A stretch of DNA of 64,000 nt from positions 22,201 through 86,200 of the forward strand of contig CAZFXN010000004.1 of assembly GCA_964523015.1 (NCBI GenBank), given 5' to 3'. Positions within the stretch are counted from its first letter, which is position 1. Each line of letters begins with the position of its first letter. This DNA is from JAWXBT01 sp964523015. Its GTDB lineage: Bacteria > Bdellovibrionota_C > UBA2361 > J135. The translations under genes and the position numbers were made by a program. This document shows positions 45,466-57,645 of the stretch, piece by piece. The notes below the pieces were generated by a model. It had not been told where the DNA came from. It worked only from the letters and a program-made list of their open reading frames with translations, and made no database searches.

Positions 45466-46764
45466 ATGGAACCAAAAAACTTTCTCTTTGTCTCCTTGGA
45501 TGGCCTTATTAGTGACACTGCTTGGCAGGTGGTCAAAGAGGGTCACAATGTAAAGTATTATATCGATGATGTGGCCGAGAAAGAGATCGGGGATGGCTTC
45601 GTACCTAAGACCAACAACTGGCGAGAAGAGGTAGACTGGGCTGATACCATTATATTTGATGATGTGCTTGGTCAAGGCACAATTGCCCAGGAGTTGCGGC
45701 TTAAAGGAAAATTTGTAGTCGGCGGCACTCCATATACAGATCGGCTTGAGGATGATCGCGCTTTTGGCCAAGAGGAACTAAAGAAAGTCGGAATTCCAAT
45801 TATCCCCTACCAAGATTTTAGCTCCTTCGATGAAGCTATTCAGTTTGTGCAGGCTAATCCTTGTAAGTATGCGATCAAACCAAGTGGAGAAGCACAGAAC
45901 TTTAAACGATTACTTTTCGTAGGTGAAGAGGAGGATGGTCTTGATGTTATCCAGATGCTTAGTGCNNNNNNNNNNAAAAAACTTTATGCTGATAGAATAA
46001 AGGTCTTTCAACTACAAAGACGAGTTATCGGTGTAGAAGTTGCAGTTGGCGCGTTTTTTAATGGGAAAGAATTTGTCTATCCAATTAATGTAAATTTTGA
46101 GAATAAGAAATTATTTCCTGGCAATATTGGTCCATCGACTGGCGAGATGGGAACATCGATGTTTTGGAGTGATCCAAACAAGATGTTTAATATTACCCTT
46201 AAAAAATTAGAACCAAAACTGGCCCTAGAAGGGTACGTTGGATACATAGACCTAAACTGTATTGTAAATAATAATGGAATTTACCCACTAGAATTCACTG
46301 CTCGCTTTGGATATCCGACAATTAGCATTCAACAAGAGGGATTAATTACACCGATTAGCGAGCTACTTTACGAGCTGCCGCGCGGTAACATGCAACGGTT
46401 TAAAGCAAAAAAAGGATTTCAAGTTGGAGTAAGAATCATTGTGCCTCCATACCCTTTTGATGACAAAGAGGCGTTTGAAACATATTCACAGGATGCCGCG
46501 ATACTGTTTAAGCGTCCCCAAAAAGATGGCATTCATATTGAGGATGTAAAAATTGTAAATGGTGAGTGGTTAGTCTCAGGTACTTCAGGTGTGATCTTAA
46601 TTGCTGTTGGTACTGGGCAAACAATGAAGCAAGCTCAAGCTCAAGCCTACTCCAGGGTTAAAAATGTAATTATCCCTAGCATGTATTACCGAACTGACAT
46701 TGGCGATCGCTGGGCAGAGGATAGCGATAAACTCCATAATTGGGGGTATTTGAGGGAGTCGTAA
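45466..46764 (+). CDS. PurD-like ATP-grasp ligase, divergent from the operon
   Basis: About 432 residues, interrupted by a 10-N gap at 45966-45975. It resembles phosphoribosylamine-glycine ligase in its ATP-grasp half: YAIKPSGEAQN, IGPSTGEMGTSMFW, IDLNCIVNNNGIYPLEFTARFGYPT. The N-terminus (MEPKNFLFVSLDGLISDTA) lacks the usual GxGGREHAL nucleotide loop of true PurD. I therefore call it PurD-like, probably for another substrate. A 165-bp region separates its start from the operon start. Confidence 0.78.
   Translation: MEPKNFLFVSLDGLISDTAWQVVKEGHNVKYYIDDVAEKEIGDGFVPKTNNWREEVDWADTIIFDDVLGQGTIAQELRLKGKFVVGGTPYTDRLEDDRAFGQEELKKVGIPIIPYQDFSSFDEAIQFVQANPCKYAIKPSGEAQNFKRLLFVGEEEDGLDVIQMLSXXXXKKLYADRIKVFQLQRRVIGVEVAVGAFFNGKEFVYPINVNFENKKLFPGNIGPSTGEMGTSMFWSDPNKMFNITLKKLEPKLALEGYVGYIDLNCIVNNNGIYPLEFTARFGYPTISIQQEGLITPISELLYELPRGNMQRFKAKKGFQVGVRIIVPPYPFDDKEAFETYSQDAAILFKRPQKDGIHIEDVKIVNGEWLVSGTSGVILIAVGTGQTMKQAQAQAYSRVKNVIIPSMYYRTDIGDRWAEDSDKLHNWGYLRES
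45966..45975. other. 10-N gap within the PurD-like gene
   Basis: Ten undetermined bases in the coding region. The reading frame continues across on both sides. Confidence 0.95.
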
Positions 46765-46840
46765 TTAAGGGTTCTGCTCTTTATCTCCTATTAGCTACTA
46801 CCTATTGCTAATAAGCTACTAATAAGCTACTATAACTACT

Positions 46841-47881
46841 ATGTCTTCGTTTTTACAGCGATTTCTTGATAATATAACTATTCCACCTGCAACGAGCTGG
46901 CTCCTCGGATCCTGTATGGAAGCTAGAGGGAAACAGACTCTTTGGCTTCGAACTACCCCTGAAGTATTAAAAGCACTTAGGGATGTGGCTGTTATTCAAT
47001 CATCTGAATCATCAAATAGAATCGAGGGAGTAACCGTTGATGAGAAAAGATTACTCCCTCTTCTCAGTAGAAAAGTTACGCCTCGCGATCGATCAGAAGA
47101 GGAGGTTTTTGGTTATAAGAAGGCACTTGATTGGATCCATGCAAAACATGATTCAATTGAAATCACTCCCAGAACAATTAAGAAATTGCATAAAATTTCA
47201 CAATCTGGTTTTTCTGGGGATGCCGGAGAATGGAAGAAAAGAAATAATGAAATTATCGAGATACTTCCTAATGGCAGAAGACAGGTTCGATTTATTCCTG
47301 TACTTCCAGAGGATACTCCACAGGCAATTGAAGATTTATGTTTAGCTTATAAAGATCTAAAAGGAGGAGGTGCGCTTCCTGACCTACTTGGCATTGCAGC
47401 ATTCATACTTGATTTTCTTTGCATACATCCATTTCGTGATGGAAATGGAAGAGTTTCTAGATTGCTCACATTACTGCTCCTTTATCAGATGGGATACTAC
47501 GTTGGTTTATACATTAGTCTAGAGCGGATCGTCGAAAATTCTAAAGATAGTTATTATGAAACTCTTAAGCAAAGTTCTCAAAATTGGGCATCATCTAAGC
47601 ATGATATTATTCCATTTTGTCACTATTTTTTAGGCCTTATTAAAGCAGCCTATCGAGAACTTGAAGATAAGGTGGCTGTTGAAATAGGTGGTGGGAAATC
47701 GAATCTTATTCTTCAGGAAATAGCTACTATGGCAGATGAGTTTTCTTTTGCTGAACTCAAAGAACAGGTAACAAATGTTAGCCCTCAGCTTGTAAAAAAA
47801 GTTTTATCTAAGATGAAAGCAGAGGGTCTAATTACTGTCAGTGGAAAAGGAAGATCCGCCAAGTGGCGAAAAATATCTTAA
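46841..47881 (+). CDS. Fic-domain protein with N-terminal inhibitory motif
   Basis: 346 residues. Catalytic motif HPFRDGNGR at 196-204, matching HPFx[D/E]GNGR. An N-terminal S-x-x-x-E-G motif (S58-NRI-E62-G63) fits the inhibitory helix of class II Fic proteins. A winged-helix-like C-terminus at about 290-345 (FSFAELKEQVTNVSPQLVKKVL) suggests DNA contact. Fic enzymes transfer AMP or other groups to target proteins. Two 11-bp repeats (AATAAGCTACT) lie just before the start. It faces rpoC. Confidence 0.9.
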   Translation: MSSFLQRFLDNITIPPATSWLLGSCMEARGKQTLWLRTTPEVLKALRDVAVIQSSESSNRIEGVTVDEKRLLPLLSRKVTPRDRSEEEVFGYKKALDWIHAKHDSIEITPRTIKKLHKISQSGFSGDAGEWKKRNNEIIEILPNGRRQVRFIPVLPEDTPQAIEDLCLAYKDLKGGGALPDLLGIAAFILDFLCIHPFRDGNGRVSRLLTLLLLYQMGYYVGLYISLERIVENSKDSYYETLKQSSQNWASSKHDIIPFCHYFLGLIKAAYRELEDKVAVEIGGGKSNLILQEIATMADEFSFAELKEQVTNVSPQLVKKVLSKMKAEGLITVSGKGRSAKWRKIS

Positions 47882-47891
47882 GGTCTTAATA

Positions 47892-47915
47892 GGGACGGTG
47901 CCTAAGCACCGTCCC
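47892..47915. terminator. Hairpin between convergent fic-like gene and rpoC
   Basis: Perfect 10-bp stem GGGACGGTGC/GCACCGTCCC with loop CTAA. It lies between the two convergent stop codons and could stop transcription from both sides, though there is no strong T run on either strand. Confidence 0.6.
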
Positions 47916-47921
47916 CTATGA

Positions 47922-50900
47922 TTAGATCAACCCAGCCAATGACTCTAATGAGCTTTGACCGATTCTAAATTTGCCTTCATCTACAACTGGCTCTTCGCTC
48001 TCTACTTTTACGCGGCGAGCACTGTATTGTGACATACCTGAACCAGCAGGGATCAATCGACCCATGATGACGTTCTCTTTTAAGCCACGCAGTGTGTCCA
48101 CTTTGCCACTGATCGATGCTTCAGTAAGCACCTTGGTGGTTTCTTGGAAACTTGCTGCTGAAATAAAGGAGTCAGTTGTAAGAGATGCTTTAGTAATACC
48201 AAGCAATAGCGGCTCATATGTAGCAGCCTTGCCTTTCTCAAGCTGAATCTTTTGATTAACTTTATGGACCTTGTGACGTTCCACAAAATCACCAGTTAAG
48301 TACTCAGTATCTCCAGCATCAGCAATACGAACTCTCTTAAGCATCTGGCGAACAATTACCTCCATATGCTTATCGTTAATTCGCACACCTTGCAGACGGT
48401 AGATCTCCTGGATTTCGTTAACTAAGAATGCGGCAAGTGAATGAGCACCCTCAATTCTTAAAATATCATGCGGATTACTTGCACCGTCAGTTAATGCTTC
48501 ACCAGCTTTAACAATATCTCCCTGCTGAACACCGATATGCTTATTCTTAGCTGCTAGGTATTCAACTGGATCGCCGATTTCAGGGGTAACAACAATTCGT
48601 CTCTTCCCTCTAAAATCCTCACCAAATGAAACAACACCATCAACTTCAGCAACAACACACGGATCTTTTGGTTTTCTTGCTTCAAATAGTTCTACTACTC
48701 TAGGCAGACCACCGGTAATATCCTTTGTTTTTGTGGTAGCACGTTCACGCTTAGCGATAATGTCCCCCGCGTCGATATCAGCGTTATGCTCTGCAGCAAC
48801 ACGAACACCAACTGGCAAGTTAAACACTCTCTGCTCACCACTCTCACCATGAATAACAATTCTTGGACGAAGATCAGTGCTCTTATCCTTTGGAGGAATA
48901 ATTTCGTTTTCAACGAAACCAGTTCGCTCATCGGCACGTTCTTCCATCGTCAACTCGTTAATATCCTGCCACTCAATTCGGCCAGCAAGATCAGAGAGAA
49001 TTGGAATCGTAAATGGATCCCATTCAGCTATTAACTGATTAGCATTAACATCCTCACCCTCTTTAACCCTAACTCGGGCACCGTAAACTAGAGGATGACG
49101 CTCACGCTCTCTTTGATCATTTGGATCGATAACAAGAACTTCTGCCTTACGACTCATGACTACCTGAGTTCCATCACGACGGGCTACAAGTTTGCAGTTC
49201 TCAAACTTTACCTGTCCAGGGAAGCGAGCTTCCAAGGATGTCTGCTCGGCGCGTCCGCTAACGGCACCACCGATATGGAAGGTTCTCATAGTTAACTGAG
49301 TTCCTGGCTCACCGATTGATTGAGCTGCTATAACTCCAACAGCTTCACCGATGTTAACTAGATGTCCACGTGCTAAGTCACGACCGTAACAAAGGATACA
49401 AACACCTCTTTCAGAGTCACAAGTTAGGGCCGAACGAATCGTTACCCTATCAAGACCAGACTCAGTAATAATGTCACATTTTGCTTCGTCGATCTCTTGG
49501 TTACGTTTTACTAAGATATCATTGGTAATCGGATCACGGATGTCTTCTAAAGCCACACGACCTAAGATCCTGTTTGCTAATGATTCAATCTCTTCACCAC
49601 CCTCAGTTAGAGAGGTAACTTCAAGTCCCTCTGCTGTACCGCAATCAAGTTCAGCAACGATCACATCCTGTGATACGTCAACTAGACGACGGGTTAAGTA
49701 ACCAGAGTTAGCAGTTTTAAGAGCTGTATCAGCTAGACCTTTTCGAGCACCGTGGGTCGATACGAAGTACTGAAGAACTGTTAATCCTTCACGGAAATTA
49801 GCCTTAATTGGGTTCTCAATAATCGAACCGTCCGGCTTAGCCATCAGTCCTCGCATACCAGCAAGCTGTCGAATCTGTTGACTAGATCCTCGAGCTCCTG
49901 AATCAGCCATCATGTATACTGAGTTAAATGATGGACCTCTTTTCTTCTCTCCAGTGAATTCACTTGTGAACTCTTCGGACGAGATAACAGCCATCATGTC
50001 TTCAGCAATCTTGTCTGCAACGTCAGACCAGATATCGATGACTTTATTGTAACGCTCACCAGCGGTGATAAGACCCTCTTGATACTGCATCTCAATTTCT
50101 TGAGCTTTGTCATCGGCTTTCTTTAGAAGAGTCACTTTTGATTGAGGAATAATCATATCCTTAATCGCAATTGAAGCTCCAGAAAGCATGGCGAATTTGA
50201 ATCCAACGTCTTTCAATCTATCAGCTAGAATTACAGTTGCTTTATTTCCAGCTTCACGGAAAGCCTCATCAATTAATTGACTGATCTCTTTTTTCTTCAT
50301 CAATTTATTGAAACGCTCAAATGGTAACGCCTTTGGCAATGCTTCATAGAGAAGTACTCGACCAACAGTTGTTGGGTACACTTTGCCATCAAGACGACAC
50401 TTGATTGCAGCTTGCAGAGCAACTTCTTTTAATTCCCAAGCCAGGCGAACTTCATCGCTATTTGAGAAAATTTTCCCTTCTCCAAGAGCATAAGGACGCT
50501 CACGAGTCATGTAGTATAGACCCAATACGATATCCTGCGATGGAACAATAATTGGCTTACCATGTGCTGGTCCCAATATGTTATTCGTTGACATCATAAG
50601 AATACGGGTCTCTACCTGTGCTTCGACAGAGAGAGGAACGTGAACAGCCATCTGGTCACCGTCAAAGTCAGCGTTAAAAGCTGTGCAAACTAACGGATGC
50701 AATTGAATCGCTTTTCCTTCAACAAGGAGTGGCTCAAAAGCTTGAATACCCAAACGATGCAGCGTTGGTGCTCGGTTTAGTAAAACCGGATGTTCTTTAA
50801 TAACTTCATCAAGAATATCCCAAACAATCGGCTTACCTTTTTCTACCATCTTTTTGGCACTCTTAATGGTAGTAACGTAACCGCGCTCTTCAAGCTTGTT

Positions 50901-52046
50901 GTAGATAAATGGCTTAAATAATTCTAAGGCCATCTTTTTTGGTAGACCACATTGGTGCAATCTTAATTCAGGGCCGATAACGATAACGGATCGACCTGAA
51001 TAATCGACTCGCTTACCAAGTAAGTTCTGACGGAAACGTCCGGTCTTACCCTTAAGCATGTCTGATAGAGACTTAAGTGGTCTCTTGTTTGGTCCAGTGA
51101 TAGTTCGTCCACGACGACCATTATCAAACAAGGCATCAACCGCCTCTTGAAGCATGCGCTTCTCGTTACGGATGATAATATCAGGAGAGCTAAGCTCTAT
51201 TAATCTCTTTAGTCGGTTATTTCTGTTAATAACACGTCGGTAAAGATCGTTTAGATCACTGGTTGCAAATCTGCCACCATCAAGTGGGACAAGTGGTCTA
51301 AGATCAGGAGGAATAACTGGGACAGTTGTAAGCACCATCCACTCAGGACGGTTACCACTGGCCAAGAAAGATTTAAGGACTTTTAATCTCTTAATTAATT
51401 TTTTCTTTTTAGCTTCTGAAGTGGCCTCTTTTAACTCACCTGCTAATTGATCATGTAACGGTTGAAGCTCAATCTTTTCGAGCATAAGACGTACAGTCTC
51501 AGCACCCATACCAGCACCAAACCGAGATCCGTATTTTTCACGGGCCTGGCGGTATTCTTTCTCAGTTAAAAGCATTCCAACTTCTAACTCTGACTCGCCC
51601 ATATCAGTTACAATATAGCTCTCAAAGTAGAGGATCTTTTCAAGATCACGAAGACCTATATCTAAGATCGTACCGATACGACTTGGTAAACTCTTTAAGA
51701 ACCAGATATGCGCTACTGGACAGGCAAGCTCAATGTGGCCCATTCGCTCACGTCGAACTTTTGATTGAATAACTTCAACGCCACATTTTTCACAGACCAC
51801 ACCACGATGTCTCATGCGCTTGTACTTACCGCAGTTACATTCGTAATCTTTAGTTGGTCCAAATATTTTGGCACAGAACAGACCGTCTCGCTCAGTCTTG
51901 AATGTGCGATAGTTTATAGTCTCTGGTTTAGTTACCTCACCATGTGACCAGCTCTTCACTTTATCAGGGCTAGCCACTGATACTTTTAGAGCATTGAATT
52001 TGAGAGGATTTTTTGGTTTCTCAAATAAACTAAATAGATCATCCAT
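47922..52046 (-). CDS. rpoC: RNA polymerase beta' subunit
   Basis: 1374 residues. N-terminal zinc site ([20 protein letters not shown]), active-site [16 protein letters not shown], and a second Cys cluster ([13 protein letters not shown]). Catalytic beta' subunit. Directly follows rpoB by 58 bp. Confidence 0.98.
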   Translation of the reverse strand: MDDLFSLFEKPKNPLKFNALKVSVASPDKVKSWSHGEVTKPETINYRTFKTERDGLFCAKIFGPTKDYECNCGKYKRMRHRGVVCEKCGVEVIQSKVRRERMGHIELACPVAHIWFLKSLPSRIGTILDIGLRDLEKILYFESYIVTDMGESELEVGMLLTEKEYRQAREKYGSRFGAGMGAETVRLMLEKIELQPLHDQLAGELKEATSEAKKKKLIKRLKVLKSFLASGNRPEWMVLTTVPVIPPDLRPLVPLDGGRFATSDLNDLYRRVINRNNRLKRLIELSSPDIIIRNEKRMLQEAVDALFDNGRRGRTITGPNKRPLKSLSDMLKGKTGRFRQNLLGKRVDYSGRSVIVIGPELRLHQCGLPKKMALELFKPFIYNKLEERGYVTTIKSAKKMVEKGKPIVWDILDEVIKEHPVLLNRAPTLHRLGIQAFEPLLVEGKAIQLHPLVCTAFNADFDGDQMAVHVPLSVEAQVETRILMMSTNNILGPAHGKPIIVPSQDIVLGLYYMTRERPYALGEGKIFSNSDEVRLAWELKEVALQAAIKCRLDGKVYPTTVGRVLLYEALPKALPFERFNKLMKKKEISQLIDEAFREAGNKATVILADRLKDVGFKFAMLSGASIAIKDMIIPQSKVTLLKKADDKAQEIEMQYQEGLITAGERYNKVIDIWSDVADKIAEDMMAVISSEEFTSEFTGEKKRGPSFNSVYMMADSGARGSSQQIRQLAGMRGLMAKPDGSIIENPIKANFREGLTVLQYFVSTHGARKGLADTALKTANSGYLTRRLVDVSQDVIVAELDCGTAEGLEVTSLTEGGEEIESLANRILGRVALEDIRDPITNDILVKRNQEIDEAKCDIITESGLDRVTIRSALTCDSERGVCILCYGRDLARGHLVNIGEAVGVIAAQSIGEPGTQLTMRTFHIGGAVSGRAEQTSLEARFPGQVKFENCKLVARRDGTQVVMSRKAEVLVIDPNDQRERERHPLVYGARVRVKEGEDVNANQLIAEWDPFTIPILSDLAGRIEWQDINELTMEERADERTGFVENEIIPPKDKSTDLRPRIVIHGESGEQRVFNLPVGVRVAAEHNADIDAGDIIAKRERATTKTKDITGGLPRVVELFEARKPKDPCVVAEVDGVVSFGEDFRGKRRIVVTPEIGDPVEYLAAKNKHIGVQQGDIVKAGEALTDGASNPHDILRIEGAHSLAAFLVNEIQEIYRLQGVRINDKHMEVIVRQMLKRVRIADAGDTEYLTGDFVERHKVHKVNQKIQLEKGKAATYEPLLLGITKASLTTDSFISAASFQETTKVLTEASISGKVDTLRGLKENVIMGRLIPAGSGMSQYSARRVKVESEEPVVDEGKFRIGQSSLESLAGLI

Positions 52047-52104
52047 AACTTAATGTCCTTCAATTAAACTATCACACACTCAAGATTAAAATTTCTCTCT
52101 TGAG

Positions 52105-55100
52105 TTAACTCAATATAGTTGCAGCAGATGGGGTTATCTCAGCATCTTCGATATCATCATCATCAGAAAGATCATCTTCATCAGATACATCCTCAATGAG
52201 TTCAACATCGAGTCCAAGTGCCATCAATTCTTTCATCATAACGTTGAAAGACTCTGGCAATCCTGGTTCAAGGATATGCTCACCCTTAACGATTGCTTCA
52301 TACATTCGAGTTCGGCCCTGTACATCGTCAGATTTTACAGTCAAGAACTCTTGCAACGTATAAGCAGCACCGTAAGCTTCAAGTGCCCAGACCTCCATCT
52401 CTCCAAGTCTCTGTCCACCAAACTGTGCTTTACCACCGAGAGGCTGTTGAGTAACAAGGGAGTATGGCCCAATAGACCGAGCATGAATCTTATCATCAAC
52501 CAGATGGTCGAGCTTCAGCATGTACATGACACCAATCGTCACCTTCTCTGAGAAAGGATCTCCAGTACGACCATCAAATAGCTGTGCCTGAGCATCAGCT
52601 GGTAATCCGGTATACTTTAAGAGATTAGTGATTTCAGTTTCATTCGCGCTATCAAATACAGGACAAGCAACGTGGAGTCCGTTCATCTGCTTTCTAGCTA
52701 GACGGAACGTATCATCGTCAGTAAGCCCAGTAATCATCTTTACGATAGATTCTTTTTGATAAGCTCCGCCTATGAAGGTTCGAAGCTGTTTAGCAACTTC
52801 TTTTTTCTGATCTTCAGTTGTGCCTAAACGATCGGCACCTGTTCGAGGATCAATAACTTGCTCAAGGATCTCTTTAACTCTAAATCCAACTTGATAAGCA
52901 GCCCATCCAAGATGTGTTTCTAAGATCTGACCAACGTTCATTCGAGAAGGAACGCCGAGCGGATTTAAAACAAGATCTACTGGAGTACCATCAGCTAGAT
53001 AAGGCATATCCTCTTCCGGTACTACCTTGGAGAGAACACCTTTGTTACCATGCCGCCCAGCCATTTTATCACCAACCTGAATCTTTCGTTTGATTGCGAT
53101 AAAAGCCTTAACCATTTTGATCACGCCAGGAGCAAGCTCATCACCCTCTTTGAGGCGCTTGATCTTGTCTTGAAGAGCGGCACGTTTGTTATTGATAAGC
53201 TGTCCAGTTCTAACAACGATCTCGTTGACCTTCTCTTGAATTTTCTCGTTACCGATCTGAATATCACGTAGATACTCAAATGGAGTCTCATCAATCAGTT
53301 GATCAGTTATAACTGTATCTTTAGCGATAAGCTGTTTTCTCTTATCATCGATCAATTTTGCAGAGATAGGTTTTCCACAGAGAAGCTCCTTAATCTGTTT
53401 AAGAGCAGCGTCCCTAAGAATGTTCATCTCATCACGTTGATCATGTTCGATACGCTCAATTTCGCGTTTCTCGATCATAAGAGTTCGTTCATCCTTCTCA
53501 GTTCCCTTTCGTGAGAATACCTGAGCAGAAATGATCGTTCCCTCAACACCAGGAGGTAGACGTAGACTTGTATCTCTTACTTCACCAGCCTTTTCTCCAA
53601 AGATAGCTCTTAGAAGTTTTTCCTCTGGGCTTAATTGAGTCTCGCTCTTTGGAGTGATCTTACCAACTAAGATATCACCAGGCTTAACTTCAGCACCTAC
53701 GCGGATAATGCCGGATTCATCAAGATTACGAAGAGCGTCCTCACCTACGTTTGGAATATCTCTAGTAATTTCCTCTTTACCCAACTTTGTATCACGTGCA
53801 ATACATTCGAACTCTTCGATATGTATTGAGCTAAAGATATCTTCTTTAACTAATCTCTCGCTAATTAAAATAGAATCTTCGAAGTTGTAACCATTCCAAG
53901 GCATGAACGCGACAAGCACGTTTTGTCCAAGGGCAAGCTCAGCCATATCAGTAGAAGGTCCATCAGCAATAACTTCATTGCCAACAACTCTTTCACCTGG
54001 GGCGCAAATTGGTTTTTGGTTGATACAGGTATTTTGGTTTGTTCTTCGATATTTTACTAAGTTGTAAATATCAACACCAGTATCAAGTGGATTATCAGTA
54101 GTTTCATCAGCTTTGATAACAATTCGATCAGCATCAACTGAAACAATCGTTCCAGGTCGCTGAGCAACAACTGTAGCACCAGAATCGCGAGCAACAACTG
54201 CCTCCATACCGGTACCTACAAGAGGTGCCATAGTACGTAGACAAGGCACAGCCTGTCGTTGCATGTTCGATCCCATGAGAGCACGATTGGCGTCGTCATT
54301 CTCAAGGAACGGAATTAATGCAGCAGCCACACTGACTAACTGTTTTGGACTCACGTCCATCTTAGTTACTTCATCTGACACTGCCATAACGTAATCGTTA
54401 TTCTTACGAGCTGGTACAGTTGGATCAGCAAACTTTGATTTGCTATCAAGCTTAACCTGACACTGAGCAATTACTTCTCTCTCCTCTTCAAGAGCAGATA
54501 GATAGATAATATCATCAGTGGCTTTATGATTGTTATCAACGATACGGTAAGGTGTTTCGATAAATCCGAAATCATTTATCCGTGCGTGTGTAGCCAAGGA
54601 TGAGATAAGACCGATATTCGGTCCCTCCGGTGTCTCAATAGGACAGATTCGTCCGTAGTGAGTTGGATGTACGTCACGTACTTCAAATCCAGCGCGATCA
54701 CGAGTCAGACCTCCTGGCCCAAGGGCAGAGAGACGACGCTTATGAGTTACCTCAGAAAGCGGGTTTGTCTGATCCATAAATTGTGACAGCTGAGAAGATC
54801 CGTAGAACTCCTTAACAACTGCAGCAACTGATTTGTAGTTGATCAAATCTTGAGGCACTAAAGTATCGATATCTTGCATACCCATGCGCTCTTTTACAGC
54901 ACGCTCTAAGCGAACAAGACCAATTCTGAACTGATTCTCGATCAATTCACCAACCGCACGAACACGTCGGTTACCAAGATGATCGATATCGTCTATTGTA
55001 TAATGCAACGGATTGTTAGCGCTCTTAAGCTCAAGCAAATAACGAACTGCTTCCTTAATGTCGTTCTCTGACAATACACCCTGCTCAACAGGAGGAGCTT

Positions 55101-56601
55101 CCTTACCGTGAGCGATGTAAAGCTTATGGTTAAGCTTTAATCTACCAACAGAAGAGAGATCATATCGATCTGGGTTAAAGAATAAATTCTTAAATGCTGC
55201 CGCAGCAGTCTCTGGACGTGGTGGATCTCCTGGACGTAAACGACGATAAATCTCAATCAGGGCCTCTCGAGCAGGAGTGTTCACTATTCGAGAATATAGA
55301 TCTTCAGCTTCTGGGCTAAGCTTATCAGACATCAGAGTTCTCCATAGAGAATCTCCGATATGATTGTCCTCTAGATAGAGAACTCGAATTTCATTAGTAC
55401 CAGCTTCTCGAATCTCAGTGATATTGCCTTTAGCAACGACATCACCTTTAGAATTAACTTTATCAACAGTTAGATCATCACCGGCGTTAGCAACTACCCT
55501 AAACTTCGCAAGAAGCATCTTTAGATCGTCATCGCTCATATCTTGAAGCGGTTTTACAATCTGCTCTAAGATTTTTTCCCAACCAATAACTATCTCACCT
55601 TTGTCAGCTAAAACATCACCACTTCTTGGATGTACAACTTTAATCGTTGCTTCAATAACTGTATCTGCAATCTTAAACAGGGCTAAAGTTTCTGGATCAA
55701 CATCAACCTCTTTGATCTTAGATTCTTTCATTCGGCGAACTACCGCGCGATTAAACTTCCCACCTTTTTTAACAAGGATCTGACCATCGTTATCCTTAAT
55801 CTGCTTAAAGGCCTTCTGTCCTTCAAGCTGTCCAGGAATAAATAGTTTTGTAACATCACCGTTCTTAGCGAAGGTAATGGTGTCAGTTCTGTAATAGGTA
55901 TTTAAAATGTCATCAGCCGACATGCCAAGGGCACGCAATAGGACTGAAGCGTGTAACTTACGACGACGATCTATTCGCACATGAAGTAGATCTTTAATGT
56001 CGAACTCTAAATCAAGCCAAGATCCACGATACGGAATTACTCGAGCAGAATAGAGAAGTTTTCCAGATGGATGACTTTTCCCTTTATCATGAGAGAAAAA
56101 TACACCAGGCGATCTATGAAGCTGACTAACAACAACTCTCTCGGTACCGTTGATCATGAAGGTACCTTTGTCTGTCATCAAAGGAATTTCACCGAAGTAA
56201 ACAGTATCTTCTTTAAGAGCACTTAGAGTTTTCTGCCCTGTATCTGCATTTGTTTCCCATAATACAAGTTGGATTGTAACTCTTAATGGAGCAGCCCAAG
56301 TCATGCCTCGGTCACGACATTCATCAACATCGTACTTTGGTGTTCCTAATTGATAGGAAACATACTCTAAAGATGCATTGCCATTGTAATCTGAGATCGG
56401 GAATACCGACTTGAATACTTTTTGTAGGCCGTTCTCCTCTCGCTTGTCCGGCTCAACGTTAGTTTGTAGAAATTTCTCGTATGATTTTTTCTGCACCTCG
56501 ATCAAGTGTGGGATCTCAGCGGTCTCGGTGATTTTTGAGTAGTTATGACGTAAGCGAAAGCTTGTCTTAACTTGGGATTGGTTATTTGATTGTGATGCCA
56601 T
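52105..56601 (-). CDS. rpoB: RNA polymerase beta subunit
   Basis: 1498 residues, longer than the about 1340 of enteric bacteria. Conserved blocks include the rifampicin region [30 protein letters not shown], the switch-near region [10 protein letters not shown], and the C-terminal [24 protein letters not shown]. An acidic Asp/Glu tail (DDDIEDAE) ends the protein. Catalytic core subunit. It follows rplL after a 609-bp gap. Confidence 0.98.
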   Translation of the reverse strand: MASQSNNQSQVKTSFRLRHNYSKITETAEIPHLIEVQKKSYEKFLQTNVEPDKREENGLQKVFKSVFPISDYNGNASLEYVSYQLGTPKYDVDECRDRGMTWAAPLRVTIQLVLWETNADTGQKTLSALKEDTVYFGEIPLMTDKGTFMINGTERVVVSQLHRSPGVFFSHDKGKSHPSGKLLYSARVIPYRGSWLDLEFDIKDLLHVRIDRRRKLHASVLLRALGMSADDILNTYYRTDTITFAKNGDVTKLFIPGQLEGQKAFKQIKDNDGQILVKKGGKFNRAVVRRMKESKIKEVDVDPETLALFKIADTVIEATIKVVHPRSGDVLADKGEIVIGWEKILEQIVKPLQDMSDDDLKMLLAKFRVVANAGDDLTVDKVNSKGDVVAKGNITEIREAGTNEIRVLYLEDNHIGDSLWRTLMSDKLSPEAEDLYSRIVNTPAREALIEIYRRLRPGDPPRPETAAAAFKNLFFNPDRYDLSSVGRLKLNHKLYIAHGKEAPPVEQGVLSENDIKEAVRYLLELKSANNPLHYTIDDIDHLGNRRVRAVGELIENQFRIGLVRLERAVKERMGMQDIDTLVPQDLINYKSVAAVVKEFYGSSQLSQFMDQTNPLSEVTHKRRLSALGPGGLTRDRAGFEVRDVHPTHYGRICPIETPEGPNIGLISSLATHARINDFGFIETPYRIVDNNHKATDDIIYLSALEEEREVIAQCQVKLDSKSKFADPTVPARKNNDYVMAVSDEVTKMDVSPKQLVSVAAALIPFLENDDANRALMGSNMQRQAVPCLRTMAPLVGTGMEAVVARDSGATVVAQRPGTIVSVDADRIVIKADETTDNPLDTGVDIYNLVKYRRTNQNTCINQKPICAPGERVVGNEVIADGPSTDMAELALGQNVLVAFMPWNGYNFEDSILISERLVKEDIFSSIHIEEFECIARDTKLGKEEITRDIPNVGEDALRNLDESGIIRVGAEVKPGDILVGKITPKSETQLSPEEKLLRAIFGEKAGEVRDTSLRLPPGVEGTIISAQVFSRKGTEKDERTLMIEKREIERIEHDQRDEMNILRDAALKQIKELLCGKPISAKLIDDKRKQLIAKDTVITDQLIDETPFEYLRDIQIGNEKIQEKVNEIVVRTGQLINNKRAALQDKIKRLKEGDELAPGVIKMVKAFIAIKRKIQVGDKMAGRHGNKGVLSKVVPEEDMPYLADGTPVDLVLNPLGVPSRMNVGQILETHLGWAAYQVGFRVKEILEQVIDPRTGADRLGTTEDQKKEVAKQLRTFIGGAYQKESIVKMITGLTDDDTFRLARKQMNGLHVACPVFDSANETEITNLLKYTGLPADAQAQLFDGRTGDPFSEKVTIGVMYMLKLDHLVDDKIHARSIGPYSLVTQQPLGGKAQFGGQRLGEMEVWALEAYGAAYTLQEFLTVKSDDVQGRTRMYEAIVKGEHILEPGLPESFNVMMKELMALGLDVELIEDVSDEDDLSDDDDIEDAEITPSAATILS

Positions 56602-57155
56602 AGTTCCCGTTCAAGGTGTTAAGTGTAAATAAAATTAACTAAATAAAATAGCATTGCCGACTTCAAAATTACCTGGCAACATCAGCCACCGAGATGGCTA
56701 GTTGCTAACATCAAATGCTAATAGCAATTACTGTTAGCAAGAGCAGAGACAAAAGCAAAAGCGGACGAAGGACAAATCTGTGCGCCCAACACCCTAGTGC
56801 TAATCATCTCGCTGATCATCTTCTTTTCAGTCGCTGACTTTTTAGTCTCAGACGACTTAAGATTGATGATATTTTTTTGATTGTAGTAAAAGCTCAAAGC
56901 AACTCAGTCAATGCTGTCAGTCAACGCTGTGATTTTCTCCTTCTCAATTTTTTAAGTTCAATTTTTAAGTAGAACTAAAAAAGTCAAGAAAAATTAATTA
57001 CCATCACGAAGTCTGATCAAACCAGTCCGATCAAACATGAAACAAATCCAGTAATCTAGGCTATTTACTATAGACAAGAGCACTGTTTGTCAACACTACC
57101 GGACCCTCCCTGCCATCTACTGCTGCGATGATTAATCACCACTGCAGATAAACAG
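56602..57155. other. Intergenic region rplL-rpoB, no gene seen
   Basis: About 550 bp with no protein-like frame. It contains A/T-rich sequence and several short repeats (GTCAATGCTG/GTCAACGCTG near 56910-56930). It should hold the leader for rpoB, as the rplL terminator precedes it, but I could not define a promoter with confidence. Confidence 0.6.
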
Positions 57156-57198
57156 CGCAAAAACTTTATAGAACAGGAGCTCAATTAAAAGCCCCTGT
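57156..57198 (-). terminator. Terminator or attenuator after rplL
   Basis: Minus-strand stem ACAGGGGCT with AGCTCCTGT (57173-57198 region; one G-U pair, 8-base loop), then TCTATAAAGTTTTT. It lies 12 bp past the rplL stop. In many bacteria a partial attenuator here sets the ratio of ribosomal protein to polymerase. Confidence 0.75.
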
Positions 57199-57210
57199 CT
57201 ATAATAGAAT

Positions 57211-57591
57211 CTACTTAAGAGTGGACTTAGCGCCAGCTTCGTCAAATTTCTTTTTGAGAGCTTCTGCATCAGCTTTTGACAATCCTTCTTTGATTGTCTT
57301 AGGAGCTGCGTCAACTAGATCCTTTGCTTCTTTTAAGCCAAGGCCAGTAGCTTCTCTAACTACTTTAATTACCTTAACTTTTTCAGCACCGGCTTCATCT
57401 AGATGAACGGTAAACTCCGTCTTCTCCTCTGCAGCAGCGGCTCCAGCACCTGCTGGACCTGCCATCATGGCAACTGGGGCAGCAGCAGATACACCGAGCT
57501 CCTCTTCAAGCTCTTTTACAAGCTTCGCAGCGTCCATGAGTGACATGTTTTTGATAAAACTCTTTACATCCTCACTCGTCACATTACTCAT
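57211..57591 (-). CDS. rplL: 50S ribosomal protein L7/L12
   Basis: 126 residues: N-terminal dimer domain ([20 protein letters not shown]), Ala/Gly hinge (about 38-55) and the C-terminal factor-binding domain ([36 protein letters not shown]). Stalk protein of the 50S subunit. Confidence 0.97.
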   Translation of the reverse strand: MSNVTSEDVKSFIKNMSLMDAAKLVKELEEELGVSAAAPVAMMAGPAGAGAAAAEEKTEFTVHLDEAGAEKVKVIKVVREATGLGLKEAKDLVDAAPKTIKEGLSKADAEALKKKFDEAGAKSTLK

Positions 57592-57645
57592 TTTATCACT
57601 CCTTCCTTATTAAAATTATGGATACAAAAATTTAACTTATCTTCC

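Noticed and set aside
45466..46764. True purD (purine synthesis) assignment
   Set aside because: The PurD N-terminal nucleotide loop is missing and the context is not purine genes, so only 'PurD-like' is supported.
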